Source: Orenia metallireducens
GTDB lineage: Bacteria; Bacillota; Halanaerobiia; Halobacteroidales; Halobacteroidaceae
NCBI RefSeq assembly: GCF_001693735.1
Contig: NZ_LWDV01000002.1
Span: 1-42,296 of the forward strand
DNA: 42,296 nucleotides
Direction of reading: 5' to 3'
The notes beneath the pieces were generated by a model. It did not search any database. It saw only the letters and a list, made by a program, of their open reading frames with translations, and was not told where the DNA came from. Below, piece by piece: positions 1 through 8,805 of the stretch (its first letter is position 1; every line of letters starts with the position of its first letter). The translations under genes and the position numbers were made by a program.

Positions 1-76
1 CGTTAAATTTACATTATATTATTTAGACCCATTAAAAATTTTATTTTTCTATAAACTGTCTAAGCTATATAATTTA

Positions 77-826
77 TTAATCAATAACAATAATATTCTG
101 ATTCTCATATGTTTTTTTAATATCAGAACTGATATTTTCCGTTACCATATAGGTTAAATCCTCAGTAGGACAAACAATTTGATTAGAAACTGTCCCTAAT
201 TTATCGGAAGTAACTAATCCAATTATTTCAGTTGATATATCGACCATTTTTCTTTTTACTAAGCATTCTGATAAACTTGGCACACTTATTCCTATTTGTG
301 AATCAATATTATAAATTCCCATAATATATAGATCAGCTATCATTGTATTTAAAGTTTCTACTGTTTTTATTCCAAGGTTTATCATAGATTGTTTATATAA
401 AGTTCCTCCTAACATGATAACCTCAACTTGTTTATGGTTAGACAATGCCATACTGATGGGAGGGCTGTTAGTTATTATAGTTGCATTTAATGTAAGAGGC
501 AATTGATTTACAAGATGTAAATTTGTAGTACTTCCATCAATCAGTAAAACTTGATTATCTTTTATAAAACGAAGTGCTTTTTGGGCTAATTTCATTTTTA
601 TATCACTAGAAATATTTTGTCTAGCAAAAAAATCAACAACTGGAGGTCCTTTTCTAAGAGCTCCACTATGTACTCTTCTAATTAAACCTTGGTTATCAAG
701 TTCTTTTAAATCTCGACGAATAGTATCCTTAGAAACAGATAGACGCTGACTTAGGTCACTTGTAATTACTTTTTGCTCAGAATTCAAAATTTTTAAAATT
801 TCTTGTTGACGCTCTTCTTTTAACAT
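77..826 (-). CDS. DeoR-family transcriptional regulator
   Basis: A DNA-binding repressor of sugar-phosphate metabolism by family. An N-terminal helix-turn-helix lies at about residues 18-55 (ITSDLSQRLSVSKDTIRRDL), followed by a DeoRC sensor domain with the usual signatures LIDGSTTN, ITNSPPIS and MLGGTLY. About 250 residues is normal for the family. I prefer the ATG at 826 (MLKEERQQEIL) because the only GGA-type ribosome site sits about 9 nt before it. An ATG at 835 adds three residues but has no spacing to that site. The gene stands alone. The sugar operon at 34.3-42.2 kb is the best target in the window because a shared promoter block occurs at 1249-1310, 34253-34345 and 38663-38760. That link is inference. 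The effector is probably a phosphorylated sugar. Confidence 0.9.
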   Translation of the reverse strand: MLKEERQQEILKILNSEQKVITSDLSQRLSVSKDTIRRDLKELDNQGLIRRVHSGALRKGPPVVDFFARQNISSDIKMKLAQKALRFIKDNQVLLIDGSTTNLHLVNQLPLTLNATIITNSPPISMALSNHKQVEVIMLGGTLYKQSMINLGIKTVETLNTMIADLYIMGIYNIDSQIGISVPSLSECLVKRKMVDISTEIIGLVTSDKLGTVSNQIVCPTEDLTYMVTENISSDIKKTYENQNIIVID

Positions 827-1248
827 AATTATCATTCCATTCTATATTAAATATATTTAATATAACGAGTTGTACTAGTTAAATTTACAAGTAAAAAAAT
901 TTAGAAAATATGTTACTATTTAATATCAAATTACAAATTAATTTAATATAAATAGAGTGTTAGTTAAATTACTTTGGAAACTAATGGCTAGAATAAAAAC
1001 TAATCTTTTAGCATGTAATCTTAGATATTTTGTTAATAAATGTTTAGGTAAAACGATAAATATAGGGAAATAAAAAATTAGTTATTGGATAAAATAATCC
1101 AGGTTGCTATTTTCGATTATTAAGGATATTTTTTAGCTAATTAAAATGATAAATTTATCTATAAAATTTTTATTATTTAATACCATTTATTAATTCATTA
1201 TATCATAAAAATAAAAAAAATAAAACAATAGAAAGAATAAAAACTGAT
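827..1248. other. AT-rich intergenic region, no gene seen
   Basis: Very AT-rich spacer upstream of the DeoR gene, whose promoter must lie here on the minus strand. Short weak inverted repeats only, for example GGAT/ATCC near 1087-1100. No coding frame with recognisable content was found. Confidence 0.5.
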
Positions 1249-1310
1249 AAACAAATAAAAAATATGACTACTTATGCTTTTATTCTAGTCATAAATATTC
1301 TATAATATTG
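1249..1310 (+). promoter_or_regulatory. Third, diverged copy of the sugar-operon promoter block
   Basis: The stretch beginning AACAAATA and running through ATATG, TTATGCTTT, CATAAAT and CTATAAT lines up with the promoter regions at 34253-34330 and 38663-38740. A -10 TATAAT is at 1301-1306 and a -35-like TTTATT at 1279-1284, with a 16-bp spacer. It now points into an IS3 remnant, so it probably no longer drives a gene. Similarity was judged by eye. Confidence 0.5.
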
Positions 1311-1327
1311 ATGCTAGTATAAAATCA

Positions 1328-1640
1328 TGGACACACTTAGTTGAACATTATAAAATATAAATCAAGAAAGGGTGTGTTCATATGGGATCAACAAGTAAAA
1401 GATATAGTGTTACTTATAAAGAATTATTAGCTATAATGAAAGAAAATCAAAGACTTAAACAGGAAGCAGAGATTTTAAAAAAGGCTTTAACCATATTTGC
1501 ATATTATTCTTCATTCTGATAGAGGAACTTAATATACTAGCAGTGCTTACAGAAATAAAGTAAAAGAATTAAGACTAGTATAATCCTTTAGTGGTAAAGG
1601 AAATTCTTATGATAAAATCATTTCATTCTATTTTGATAGT
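1328..1640 (+). mobile_element. IS3-family insertion sequence remnant
   Basis: A left-end-like TGGACACACTTAG at 1328 precedes a 45-codon OrfA-like piece at 1382-1519 (QEAEILKKALTIFA, typical of the OrfA leucine-zipper end). This runs directly into out-of-frame OrfB pieces: LHSDRGT, a stop, YTSSAYRNKVKEL, a stop, then SFSGKGNSYDK. Those are the DDE-region landmarks of IS3/IS150-type transposases. The central part is deleted and several stops are present, so it cannot transpose. No right end was found. Confidence 0.75.
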
Positions 1641-1859
1641 TATAGTTAGTACTATATTTATCGGAATATTATTTTTTCTAATGTAGAACTCAAATCATTT
1701 TATGTTGGTAGTAAATTTAATTCTGGATATGAACTTATGGAGAAAGGACAGTATGCTGATACAGAAAAAATCTTTATATCATTAAAAAAAGAATACTCTG
1801 ATGTTCCAGATATAAATTGGAATCTAGCTGTTATCTATTATAATCGAAGAAGAATCTAG
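1609..1859 (+). pseudogene. Frameshifted membrane-anchored TPR-like protein remnant
   Basis: An ATG at 1609 opens a short hydrophobic segment (FHSILIVIVSTIFIGILFFL) ending in a stop at 1684. One frame over, from 1683, it continues as SGYELMEKGQYADTEKIF and then DVPDINWNLAVIYY, which has the A/G/Y spacing of a tetratricopeptide repeat, and stops at 1857. One frameshift would join a membrane anchor to a single TPR-like motif. It overlaps the degenerate end of the IS remnant. Family assignment is weak. Confidence 0.4.
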
Positions 1860-2039
1860 TAAGAATAGCTAATATTTGGCAACTACACATAATCAGCTAA
1901 TATAGGCTACTTTTATCTTTGTTAAATTATTTTCAAAATCTTCAATACTTAATTAAGTTATTAGATTAGAGTAGATGACAATTAATTGACTGGGGTCTAC
2001 TCTTTTATTTTAAAGAATTAACAACAACTAATGATTTGT

Positions 2040-2230
2040 TCTTTTATAGTTGTTGTATATCTTTTATAGTCTTATAAATCTTTAGGGTTTGACAAACCCT
2101 AGTGTAGTAAGGCTTTACAGAGAAATAAAGGGAGATTTTGCGATATTAAAGGGAGTAATTGCGTTGGTTAGAGGAGATATTGCATCGATAAGGGGAAGTT
2201 TTGCGATAATAAAAGAAAGTATATAGAAAT
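2040..2230. other. Orphan plasmid origin with four 21-bp iterons
   Basis: A hairpin AGGGTTT-GAC-AAACCCT at about 2086-2102 is followed by four direct repeats whose TTGCGA/TTGCGT/TTGCAT/TTGCGA cores start at 2138, 2159, 2180 and 2201, exactly 21 bp apart. The whole stretch from GTTGTTGTATATC onward matches the layout of the working-looking origin at 25990-26190, but the repeat core differs (TTGCGA here, CTACAA there). No initiator gene follows, so this is an orphan or relic origin. Confidence 0.7.
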
Positions 2231-2341
2231 ATGGTTAGAAATGATTATGAGAGTGTTACAATGGAAATTGGGGTAATAAAAGATAGATATTCTGGCGTTG
2301 AATTTTATGAAAGTATTGCAGCTTTGTATTATACAGCTTAA
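2231..2341 (+). CDS. Small ORF after the orphan origin
   Basis: A 36-codon frame (MVRNDYESVTMEIGVIKD..., ending AALYYTA) starts right after the iterons, where a rep gene would be expected, and ends just before a terminator-like hairpin. I do not recognise it and see no good ribosome site. It could be a fusion scar of a deleted initiator gene rather than a real gene. Confidence 0.25.
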   Translation: MVRNDYESVTMEIGVIKDRYSGVEFYESIAALYYTA

Positions 2342-2353
2342 CAAAACAATTAA

Positions 2354-2396
2354 GAAAAAGAAGGCATGCCTAATTATTGCGTATGTCTTCTTTTTA
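2354..2396 (+). terminator. Rho-independent terminator candidate
   Basis: An inverted repeat AAGAAGGCATGC / GCGTATGTCTTCTT with an 8-nt loop is flanked by A and T runs. It may also serve the minus-strand gene that ends at 2400. Confidence 0.6.
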
Positions 2397-2399
2397 TAT

Positions 2400-2678
2400 T
2401 TAACTAAAAAATAATTTTACGGTAATAACTATAAAAATTATCACTGTTACTACCATACCTATAACAGATACTATCTTATATTGTTTAATAATAGCTTCAC
2501 TAGGCTCATTTTGCTCATCAAACATCCATCCCCTACCAAACCAAAAGGATTTAACAGGGTCTTTGAAAGTATAGAGAAACATTAGAAATAAAACAATCAG
2601 AAAAGAATAAGAGATAAAATAAAAAATAAATAGATCCCCAGGAAATGACAATAACATAAAAAATTTCAAGATGATCAT
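2400..2678 (-). CDS. Small two-TM membrane protein, hypothetical
   Basis: A 92-residue protein with two predicted membrane helices (about residues 15-38 and 70-90) joined by a conserved-looking loop, SFWFGRGWMFDEQNEPSEA. Loops of the type W..GR.WM....EPSE occur in small uncharacterised membrane proteins (DUF6199-like, from memory). No clear ribosome site precedes the first ATG. The function is unknown. Confidence 0.55.
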   Translation of the reverse strand: MIILKFFMLLSFPGDLFIFYFISYSFLIVLFLMFLYTFKDPVKSFWFGRGWMFDEQNEPSEAIIKQYKIVSVIGMVVTVIIFIVITVKLFFS

Positions 2679-2682
2679 AGAA

Positions 2683-2772
2683 AAGCCTGGAATGAAACGA
2701 TAAAAGATAAAGACCTAACTGACGACACAATACTGGTTGTAGAGCTTTTTGAATTAATTGAAGTTGTAGAGT
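2683..2772 (+). pseudogene. C-terminal remnant of an unknown gene
   Basis: An open stretch reads AWNETIKDKDLTDDTILVV and continues in acidic, leucine-rich sequence to a stop, directly before a strong terminator (2808-2856). It has no start codon and looks like the last 29 codons of a truncated gene. Family not recognised. Confidence 0.3.
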
Positions 2773-2807
2773 AAACTAGGAAATTTAATCAATAAATATA
2801 ATAGATA

Positions 2808-2857
2808 TCAAAGCAGTCTAATCTACATAATAATATCTGTAGATTAGACTGCTTTTT
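2808..2857 (+). terminator. Strong Rho-independent terminator
   Basis: A perfect 17-bp stem, AAGCAGTCTAATCTACA pairing with TGTAGATTAGACTGCTT, has a 10-nt loop and a T6 tail. It is the remaining end of the truncated plus-strand gene before it. Confidence 0.85.
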
Positions 2858-3073
2858 TGAATTGAAAATATGAAAATATAATTGAGAAGTGAGAAAGCCA
2901 ACATCGTGTTCATTCGTGGTTAACAATTCTTTTAATAACTAATTATATTTTAATGAAGTTCTTTAATTCAATCTATATAGCAAATTCAAGCTAATAGAAG
3001 ACTAATTCTGGCCCATTTTGTTCTTGCATATATAATTTCAATTTGTTATACTATTAATATAACTTAAGTAATC

Positions 3074-3177
3074 AATAAACCTTGATATATCAAGGTTTAT
3101 TAGGTTCTATTAATTAAAATTAATTAATAACTAATCACTCTTTTTTATTTTAATTAAAATTAATTAATTTTAATTAA
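3074..3177. promoter_or_regulatory. Candidate parC centromere/operator of parMR
   Basis: Three palindromes sit just upstream of parM: a perfect 28-bp one at 3074-3101 (half-site AATAAACCTTGATA), one at 3109-3130 with TATTAATTAA arms, and another perfect 28-bp palindrome at 3150-3177 (half-site TTAATTAAAATTAA). In type II partition loci ParR binds repeats upstream of parM and both represses the operon and pairs plasmids. The position fits. Binding is inferred. Confidence 0.6.
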
Positions 3178-3243
3178 CTACATATTACAATCGTTATTAT
3201 GATAAGAGTTTAATAATTAATTAAGTATCAAGGGGGGATTGGA

Positions 3244-4296
3244 ATGCTTATAGATTTAGTTTCATGGGATAATGGTTATGATTGGGACAAGGTTATCATG
3301 AATTTAGGAAAGGAAGATGAGAAAAAGGTTAAGCTTCCTACTTTTAGTTATAGACCACGAAAGAGTGACTATATCAAAATAACTAATCATGATTTATCTT
3401 CTTTGGACAATTTAGCTTTAGAATTTGAAGGGGATATTTATTATTTTGGTAATAAAGCAATGAAAGAAATGGGAAGTAAAGGTGGAAGTAAAAAGATTAA
3501 AGATGATAAGTTTAAGGATAAAATAGAGTTGCTAAAATTGGCTGTAGCAGTTGAACATATGATCGGGATAGATTTAAAGGATGATACAATTGTTATTGAT
3601 AACCTGGCAGTAGGTTTAAATATTGGAGCTTTTCCTAATTATGTTGAAGAGATAGAAGATTACTATAAAGGTATGAGAATTCACTATAAGACTCCTCAAG
3701 GGATAGATAGAACAATTAGGATAAATAATTGCTACTGCTATATTCAAGGACCAGCAGCATTAAGTAATGAAAGTTTAGATTGTGAAGGTAGAGCTATTGA
3801 GGATAAGTATGATAATAAAACCTATGGAATAATTGATATAGGTGGAAAAACAGTTGATGGACTTGTATTCTCTAAAGGAGAGCCAATTGCTGAAACTATT
3901 ATCAAAATGGATCTAGGGACTACTCAAGCTTTTGAAGATGTAAGTAGAGAGACTGGAATACCTATAAATAAAGTTCAAGAATGTTATTTTAATAATGAAT
4001 TTGATGTATACTATGATAATGAAAAGGCAGATGAAGATGGATATCATCATTTAAAAGATAAGTTTGAAATTGCCTTTGATGAACTGGCTGATAAAATAGT
4101 AGATGAGATAACCTTTAAATGGTCTAACTTTATAAACTTAATGGAATTTGTTTTAACCTTTGGCGGGGGTGCTGAATCTTTGAATGAACCTTTAAGTAAT
4201 AAAATTAGTAAAAGAATCAAAGTGGCTGATGATGCACAATTTGCAAATGTAAAAGGATATTATAAGGAATGTAAAAGAGACATTAGAGAGGTGTAA
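3244..4296 (+). CDS. parM: ParM-like actin-type plasmid segregation ATPase
   Basis: A bacterial actin that forms ATP-driven filaments to push sister plasmids apart. At 350 residues it has the family length. Actin-fold signatures: an N-terminal VSWDNGYDWDKV segment in the phosphate-1 position, YGIIDIGGKTVDGLV (phosphate-2) at about 195-209, and LTFGGGAESL (adenosine site) near 305. IGAFPNYVEE resembles the plasmid ParM/Alp loop rather than MreB. An AAGGGGGGATT ribosome site lies 5 nt before the ATG. parR starts 3 bp after its stop, so the two form one transcript with a candidate centromere just upstream. It is divergent in sequence, so the exact actin class (ParM, AlfA, Alp) is open. Confidence 0.85.
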   Translation: MLIDLVSWDNGYDWDKVIMNLGKEDEKKVKLPTFSYRPRKSDYIKITNHDLSSLDNLALEFEGDIYYFGNKAMKEMGSKGGSKKIKDDKFKDKIELLKLAVAVEHMIGIDLKDDTIVIDNLAVGLNIGAFPNYVEEIEDYYKGMRIHYKTPQGIDRTIRINNCYCYIQGPAALSNESLDCEGRAIEDKYDNKTYGIIDIGGKTVDGLVFSKGEPIAETIIKMDLGTTQAFEDVSRETGIPINKVQECYFNNEFDVYYDNEKADEDGYHHLKDKFEIAFDELADKIVDEITFKWSNFINLMEFVLTFGGGAESLNEPLSNKISKRIKVADDAQFANVKGYYKECKRDIREV

Positions 4297-4299
4297 TGG

Positions 4300-4680
4300 A
4301 TGTCTAAAGATAAACTAGAGCCTATACAGTTAACAGCTTATTTTTCTGAAAGAACAGCCTCAAAAGAAGATTTGGAGTTTATATACAAAAAATTAGATAG
4401 TGGGCTACAACCAGCTGACTTAGTTAGAAATGCTATTAGAAATTATAGAAAGACTGTAGAGGAAGAAGATACTAGTATACTTAATAATGTAGATGGCTTT
4501 TTAGAAAAACTGTCCAATAAATTAGTAGAAAAGTTAGCTAGTGGAAAGTTTGTACCTAAGGAAGAAGTTAAGGATAAAGAGAAAGAAGATGAAGAAGAGA
4601 TAAACAAGAAAGCTGAAGAAGCTTTTAATAAACGTAGAGAAAAGTTAGCTGCATTAGGTCTGTCTAGAAAAAGAAGATAG
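4300..4680 (+). CDS. parR: ParR-like centromere-binding adaptor
   Basis: A 126-residue partner of the upstream actin. The N-terminus (LTAYFSERTASKEDLEFIYKKL, then LQPADLVRNAIRNYRK) has the strand-helix-helix pattern of a ribbon-helix-helix DNA-binding fold, followed by a charged coiled-coil-like tail rich in K and E. This is the architecture of ParR, which binds parC with its N-terminus and caps the filament with its C-terminus. It starts 3 bp after parM and is followed by a terminator. The call rests on context and fold pattern more than on sequence identity. Confidence 0.75.
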   Translation: MSKDKLEPIQLTAYFSERTASKEDLEFIYKKLDSGLQPADLVRNAIRNYRKTVEEEDTSILNNVDGFLEKLSNKLVEKLASGKFVPKEEVKDKEKEDEEEINKKAEEAFNKRREKLAALGLSRKRR

Positions 4681-4685
4681 TTAGA

Positions 4686-4716
4686 AAAGCACCCAATTTA
4701 CTTGGGTGCTTTTTAT
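4686..4716 (+). terminator. Terminator of the parMR operon
   Basis: The stem AAGCACCCAA / TTGGGTGCTT has a 5-nt loop (TTTAC) and a T-rich tail, 6 bp after the parR stop. Confidence 0.85.
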
Positions 4717-4730
4717 ATTATATCTATACT

Positions 4731-4883
4731 TTAAAATCTATCCTTTAATAAACTTACTAATAAGTCATCTAATTTTTGACTTATCTTTTGGATCTCAGGG
4801 TCGAGGAAATTATTATTCTTTTCTTTAACCTTAGCTTTAAGTAATCTTCTTAGAATTTTAATTTGTGAATTGATATGTTCCAT
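4731..4883 (-). CDS. Spo0E-like aspartyl-phosphate phosphatase
   Basis: A 50-residue frame (MEHINSQIKILRRLLKAKV..., then DPEIQKISQKLDDLLVSLL). The pattern of a first helix, a short turn, then DPEI..(L/I)SQ.LD.L. matches the Spo0E family, whose SQxLD motif dephosphorylates Spo0A~P and delays sporulation. A good ribosome site (AGAAGGGG, 7 nt before the ATG) supports translation. It lies convergent to parMR and downstream of the MFS pseudogene. Presence on plasmid-like DNA suggests the host can sporulate. Small size limits certainty. Confidence 0.7.
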   Translation of the reverse strand: MEHINSQIKILRRLLKAKVKEKNNNFLDPEIQKISQKLDDLLVSLLKDRF

Positions 4884-4945
4884 GTGATAACCCCTTCTAA
4901 TAAATCATAGCAATTATGTTAATCTTGTTGCTTTTATTATTTTCT

Positions 4946-5933
4946 TTAGAATTCATGATAGCAGGGCTTTTTAACTTTAGTTAATAACATAAGAGTCTCA
5001 ATACTGACCATAATAAAGGAGATAGCAAAGACAAGTTCATAATTAATTAAATCAACTAATAAACCACCAATTAAAGATACTATAGTTATAGTTAAACCTG
5101 AGATTGTATTAGTAATACCGATATAAGTAGGTCTTTCTTCAAAAGAACAGAATTCAGAAATAATAGTCATAAAAGAGACCTTATTTCCTCCCAAAGCTAT
5201 ACCAGTAAGTATAAAGACTAAATAAAATTCTATTAAACTATTTACTAATAAAGCTGCTAATAATCCTAACCCATTAAAGAGAGAGGATAATAAGATTATT
5301 AATTTATGGCCATATTTATCACTAAGATAACCCCAAAGGATATTTGTTAAGCTCTGACTAGCAATTAATAATACAGTAAAAGTAGCCACAGTTTTGCTAG
5401 CCATAGCCCCTTCTAAATTTAGTTGTTCAATTCCTGCTACTTAAAAAGGTACGATAGCCAAAAATACCCCCCTGCGCTCACAGGGATTAACTTGGAAACT
5501 AAATCAAACCAAGCCGGTGTTACTAACCCTGAAGCTAAACTATAAAGCCCCCAGCAGATAAAAAAGACAACTAGTAAGAATCCTTCATACTTTGGAGTCA
5601 AAAAATAGGTTAGTATCCCAAGAAGTAACCAGGGAACTTTTTGTAAGAAGCCTAATAATAAAACAACCTTTTTCTTACGATTAAGCCCTCAATCACCTTA
5701 GCTGAAAAGAGTTGGGGTAGGTTAAAACCTAACATTAAAATAGTTGTAATCATACTAATTACAAATTTAGATTCTGTTAAGTGTCTAACAAATAACGGAA
5801 GAATAGTACTTAGAGAAACAAAGCCCATAGCTAAGGAGAAGAAAGCTCAATCAAAAATATTTGTATAGAAATTAAATTTATAATATTGATTAATTTCATT
5901 ATTAAACTTCTCAATTTGACATTTATTCCCCAT
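4946..5933 (-). pseudogene. Broken MFS transporter
   Basis: The reading starts at an ATG at 5933 (MGNKCQIEKFNNEINQYY), hits an in-frame TGA near 5848, continues with hydrophobic segments (AMGFVSLSTILPLFVRHL), changes frame near 5690 and again near 5440-5400, and ends with a 152-residue open stretch (5404-4946). That stretch contains the MFS loop LWGYLSDKYGHK and several membrane helices. Together the pieces make about 325 residues of a major-facilitator permease. At least one stop and two frameshifts make it non-functional. Confidence 0.8.
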
Positions 5934-5961
5934 TTGTTTCACCTACTTAATTAAAATAATT

Positions 5962-7563
5962 TTAATTCTTTTTTAATTTAGTATTGGCTTGAACAACTTT
6001 ATTAATCAGTTCAAGTTGTTGTTGAGAACTATCTACTTGTTCTTCAATCTTAGAATGTAGCTTAGAGTTAAACTCTGTTAATTCAAATATTATCTCTTCC
6101 ATATTATCTGCAAAAGAGCAGACCTCTTCAGTTTGGGCTAAGGATTCTTCACTAGATGCAGATATCTCCTGAGATGATGCTTCTGCTTGCTCATTAAAAG
6201 CTAATTGTTCTTCTGATAAATCTATTACTTGTGCCATCTTTTCACTAACCTCTTTAGATAAATTATTAATTTCTACAAAAAGATTAATAATGGAATTATC
6301 TGTGGAGCTATCTTCTGCAGTCATATTACTTAAAGTCTGTTTAGCTACAGTTTCTATTTCGTCCACAATAATTTTAACCTCTCCAGTAGCCGTCTTACTC
6401 TCATCAGCTAAGGATTTAATTTCCTCTGCTACTACAGTAAACCCTTGTCCATATTTACCAGCCCTAGATGCTTCAATGGCTGCATTTAAAGCCAATAAGT
6501 TGGTCTGTTCTGTTATTTTCATAATCTTATTAGAAATTTCAGAGATTTTGTTAATACTCATCTGTAACTTTTTCATATCTTCAACTGTTTGATTGATAAT
6601 TCTATTTCCCCATTCTATTTTAGACTGGGTATTTTGAAAAAGATGATATGTATCTTTACCTACTTTTGAAACTTCTTCTGATTTCTCAGCTAAATCTCCA
6701 ATTCCAGCAGCCATTTGATTAATAGCTATAGATACTTCTTTTACTGCTATACTTAGGTTTTCATTTCCTAACATAAGTACTTTAATAAACTCAGATGCTT
6801 TAGTAACTTGCTGACCAACAAAATCGGAGATTTCTTTCATTTTAGTAGCAGAATGAGTAATTGTTTTTGACTTTAAAGCAGCCTCTTTGGTTTCAGTTCT
6901 GATATTAGAAGTGACTTTATTAATATGTTTATTGATTATAATCCCTAAAATTAAGCCAATTAATAAATTGATAATTGTCATTAAGATTATTCTAAGTTTA
7001 ATACTATAAGTAGAGTTAGTAATTATATTGATTTTCTTCTCTAAATTGTTCCAAATATAGGTATTTAATTTAGCAAAAGCTATATCTATTTTAAAGTTTA
7101 ATTTGTCAATTTCTCTAAGATAAGCTTTTCTTTCTAAACCATTGGTTAATGTCTTATCTAATTTGATCATTTTATTCTTTACTTCTAAATTTAATTTAGC
7201 CAAATCATCAATTATATTAATCTCTTCATCAGTCTTTAAATAGGACTTTAAATCTAAAATTTCAGTTTCAATAGTATTTTGACCTAAAGAAAGGCCACCT
7301 AAGCCTGAATTCCAAGCATAAATTCTTTTTTGCCTACTAACTAAGTTATTAGATAATTCTTTATCTAATTGGACCATTGGGATTATCTCTTCTTTTAAAT
7401 CTTCAACTTCATTATTTATTTTATTGGTATCATAAAAGATAAAGGTACCCATACAGATAATTATAACTAATAATAAAATAAAGGCCAATCGTACTTCACT
7501 AAATATAGTAAAATTAGATCTTTTTAAGCTTTTTAAGCTTTTTAATCTTTTTATTATTTTCAT
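5962..7563 (-). CDS. Methyl-accepting chemotaxis protein
   Basis: A membrane chemoreceptor of 533 residues. One membrane helix is at about 25-46, an extracellular helical sensor at about 50-185 (4-helix-bundle length, no PAS or Cache fold visible), a second helix at about 190-212, then a long cytoplasmic signalling domain. The hairpin tip that contacts CheA/CheW is [18 protein letters not shown], followed by [16 protein letters not shown]. No obvious HAMP consensus was seen. The ribosome site GGGAGGGG precedes the ATG. It follows galK on the same strand by only 49 bp with no clear terminator, so it may be read with the galactose operon and sense the same nutrient (inference). The basic start contains a tandem KSLKSLK encoded by an AGCTTTTTA repeat. 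Confidence 0.9.
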   Translation of the reverse strand: MKIIKRLKSLKSLKRSNFTIFSEVRLAFILLLVIIICMGTFIFYDTNKINNEVEDLKEEIIPMVQLDKELSNNLVSRQKRIYAWNSGLGGLSLGQNTIETEILDLKSYLKTDEEINIIDDLAKLNLEVKNKMIKLDKTLTNGLERKAYLREIDKLNFKIDIAFAKLNTYIWNNLEKKINIITNSTYSIKLRIILMTIINLLIGLILGIIINKHINKVTSNIRTETKEAALKSKTITHSATKMKEISDFVGQQVTKASEFIKVLMLGNENLSIAVKEVSIAINQMAAGIGDLAEKSEEVSKVGKDTYHLFQNTQSKIEWGNRIINQTVEDMKKLQMSINKISEISNKIMKITEQTNLLALNAAIEASRAGKYGQGFTVVAEEIKSLADESKTATGEVKIIVDEIETVAKQTLSNMTAEDSSTDNSIINLFVEINNLSKEVSEKMAQVIDLSEEQLAFNEQAEASSQEISASSEESLAQTEEVCSFADNMEEIIFELTEFNSKLHSKIEEQVDSSQQQLELINKVVQANTKLKKN

Positions 7564-7612
7564 TATTTAAATACCCCTCCCTAAATTTTAAAATAGGAAG
7601 TAGAGAAAATCT

Positions 7613-8788
7613 CTACTCCCTGCTAGAAAATATTAATTCATGGGCCCCATCTTCAATATTGCAAATATAAATATCAGCTTTAACTCCTGTTTTATCTAAA
7701 TAGCCTTGTGATACTTTCTCTTTAAATAATTCTACTGCATCTTCTTTAACTAAGTTTACAGTACAACCACCAAAGCCTGCTCCTGTCATTCTAGAACCTA
7801 AAACCCCATCTAGCTCTAATGCTAATTCAACCATATAATCTAGCTCATCACAGCTAACTTCATATAGATCACGTAAGCTCTGGTGAGAGTCTATCATTAG
7901 TTCTCCTACTTTAGATAGATTATTCTCTTTAAAAGCTGTAATTGTATCTTGAACCCGTTTATTTTCATAGATAACATGTTTAGCTCGATTTCTAATTAAC
8001 TCTGGTAGCTTAGCTTTATATTCTTCAAATTCTGCTACACTAACATCTCTTAAAGCAATTACTTCCTTAGAAAGTAATTCATCAAAGATCTTAACAGCTT
8101 GAGCACATTCTTTTAAACGTTGATTATAAGCAGAATCTACCAGGCTATGTTCTACATTAGTATTAGCAACTACTATTTTAATCTCATCGGTTTTGATTGG
8201 CACTAATTGATATTCATTAGAACGACAGTCAACAAATAAAGCATTATCCTTCTTACCTAATGCTGAGATAAATTGATCCATTATTCCACAATTAACACCA
8301 ACAAATTTATTCTCTGCCTGCTGGCACAATTTAGCCATGGCTACCCTATCAAGTTCAAAACCATTGATTAACTGGAAGGTTAAAGCTGTTGCTACTTCTA
8401 GAGCTGCTGAAGAGCTCAATCCTGCTCCTTGGGGTACATTACCTGTTAATACTAAATTCATTCCTCTTAATTCATAGCCACTATCTAATAGCATCTTGGC
8501 TACACCTTGGGGATAATTAATCCAATTCTCTTCATCATTGTGTTGAATATTAGTTAAGTCAAAGCTAGCTTCTGTACTATAATTTAATGAATAGATCTTG
8601 ATTAACTTATCCTCTCTTGGTTGAACAGCTATGGTAATTTCTCGATCAATTGCTATTGGTAATACAAAGCCATCATTATAATCTGTATGCTCACCAATTA
8701 GATTAACTCTCCCTGGAGCCTGAACTATTTTAATCTGCTCACCATTATCTCCAAAATGTTTAATTAACTCTTTTTTTAAATTTTCCAC
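7613..8788 (-). CDS. galK: Galactokinase
   Basis: Phosphorylates galactose to galactose-1-phosphate with ATP, the entry step of the Leloir pathway. GHMP kinase of 391 residues: galactokinase signature GRVNLIGEHTDYNDGFVLP at about 26-44, ATP loop GNVPQGAGLSSSAALE at about 116-131, catalytic Asp in GVNCGIMDQF, and the C-terminal GSRMTGAGFGGCTV motif. The start is GTG at 8788, with GGAGGGATAAAA just before it. It is last of the four Leloir genes, 17 bp after galT. Confidence 0.97.
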   Translation of the reverse strand: MENLKKELIKHFGDNGEQIKIVQAPGRVNLIGEHTDYNDGFVLPIAIDREITIAVQPREDKLIKIYSLNYSTEASFDLTNIQHNDEENWINYPQGVAKMLLDSGYELRGMNLVLTGNVPQGAGLSSSAALEVATALTFQLINGFELDRVAMAKLCQQAENKFVGVNCGIMDQFISALGKKDNALFVDCRSNEYQLVPIKTDEIKIVVANTNVEHSLVDSAYNQRLKECAQAVKIFDELLSKEVIALRDVSVAEFEEYKAKLPELIRNRAKHVIYENKRVQDTITAFKENNLSKVGELMIDSHQSLRDLYEVSCDELDYMVELALELDGVLGSRMTGAGFGGCTVNLVKEDAVELFKEKVSQGYLDKTGVKADIYICNIEDGAHELIFSSRE

Positions 8789-8805
8789 TTTTATCCCTCC
8801 AGACT

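Noticed and set aside
6290-6592. Open frame opposite the chemoreceptor gene
   Set aside because: It lies wholly antisense to the conserved signalling domain, with no ribosome site and no recognisable content.
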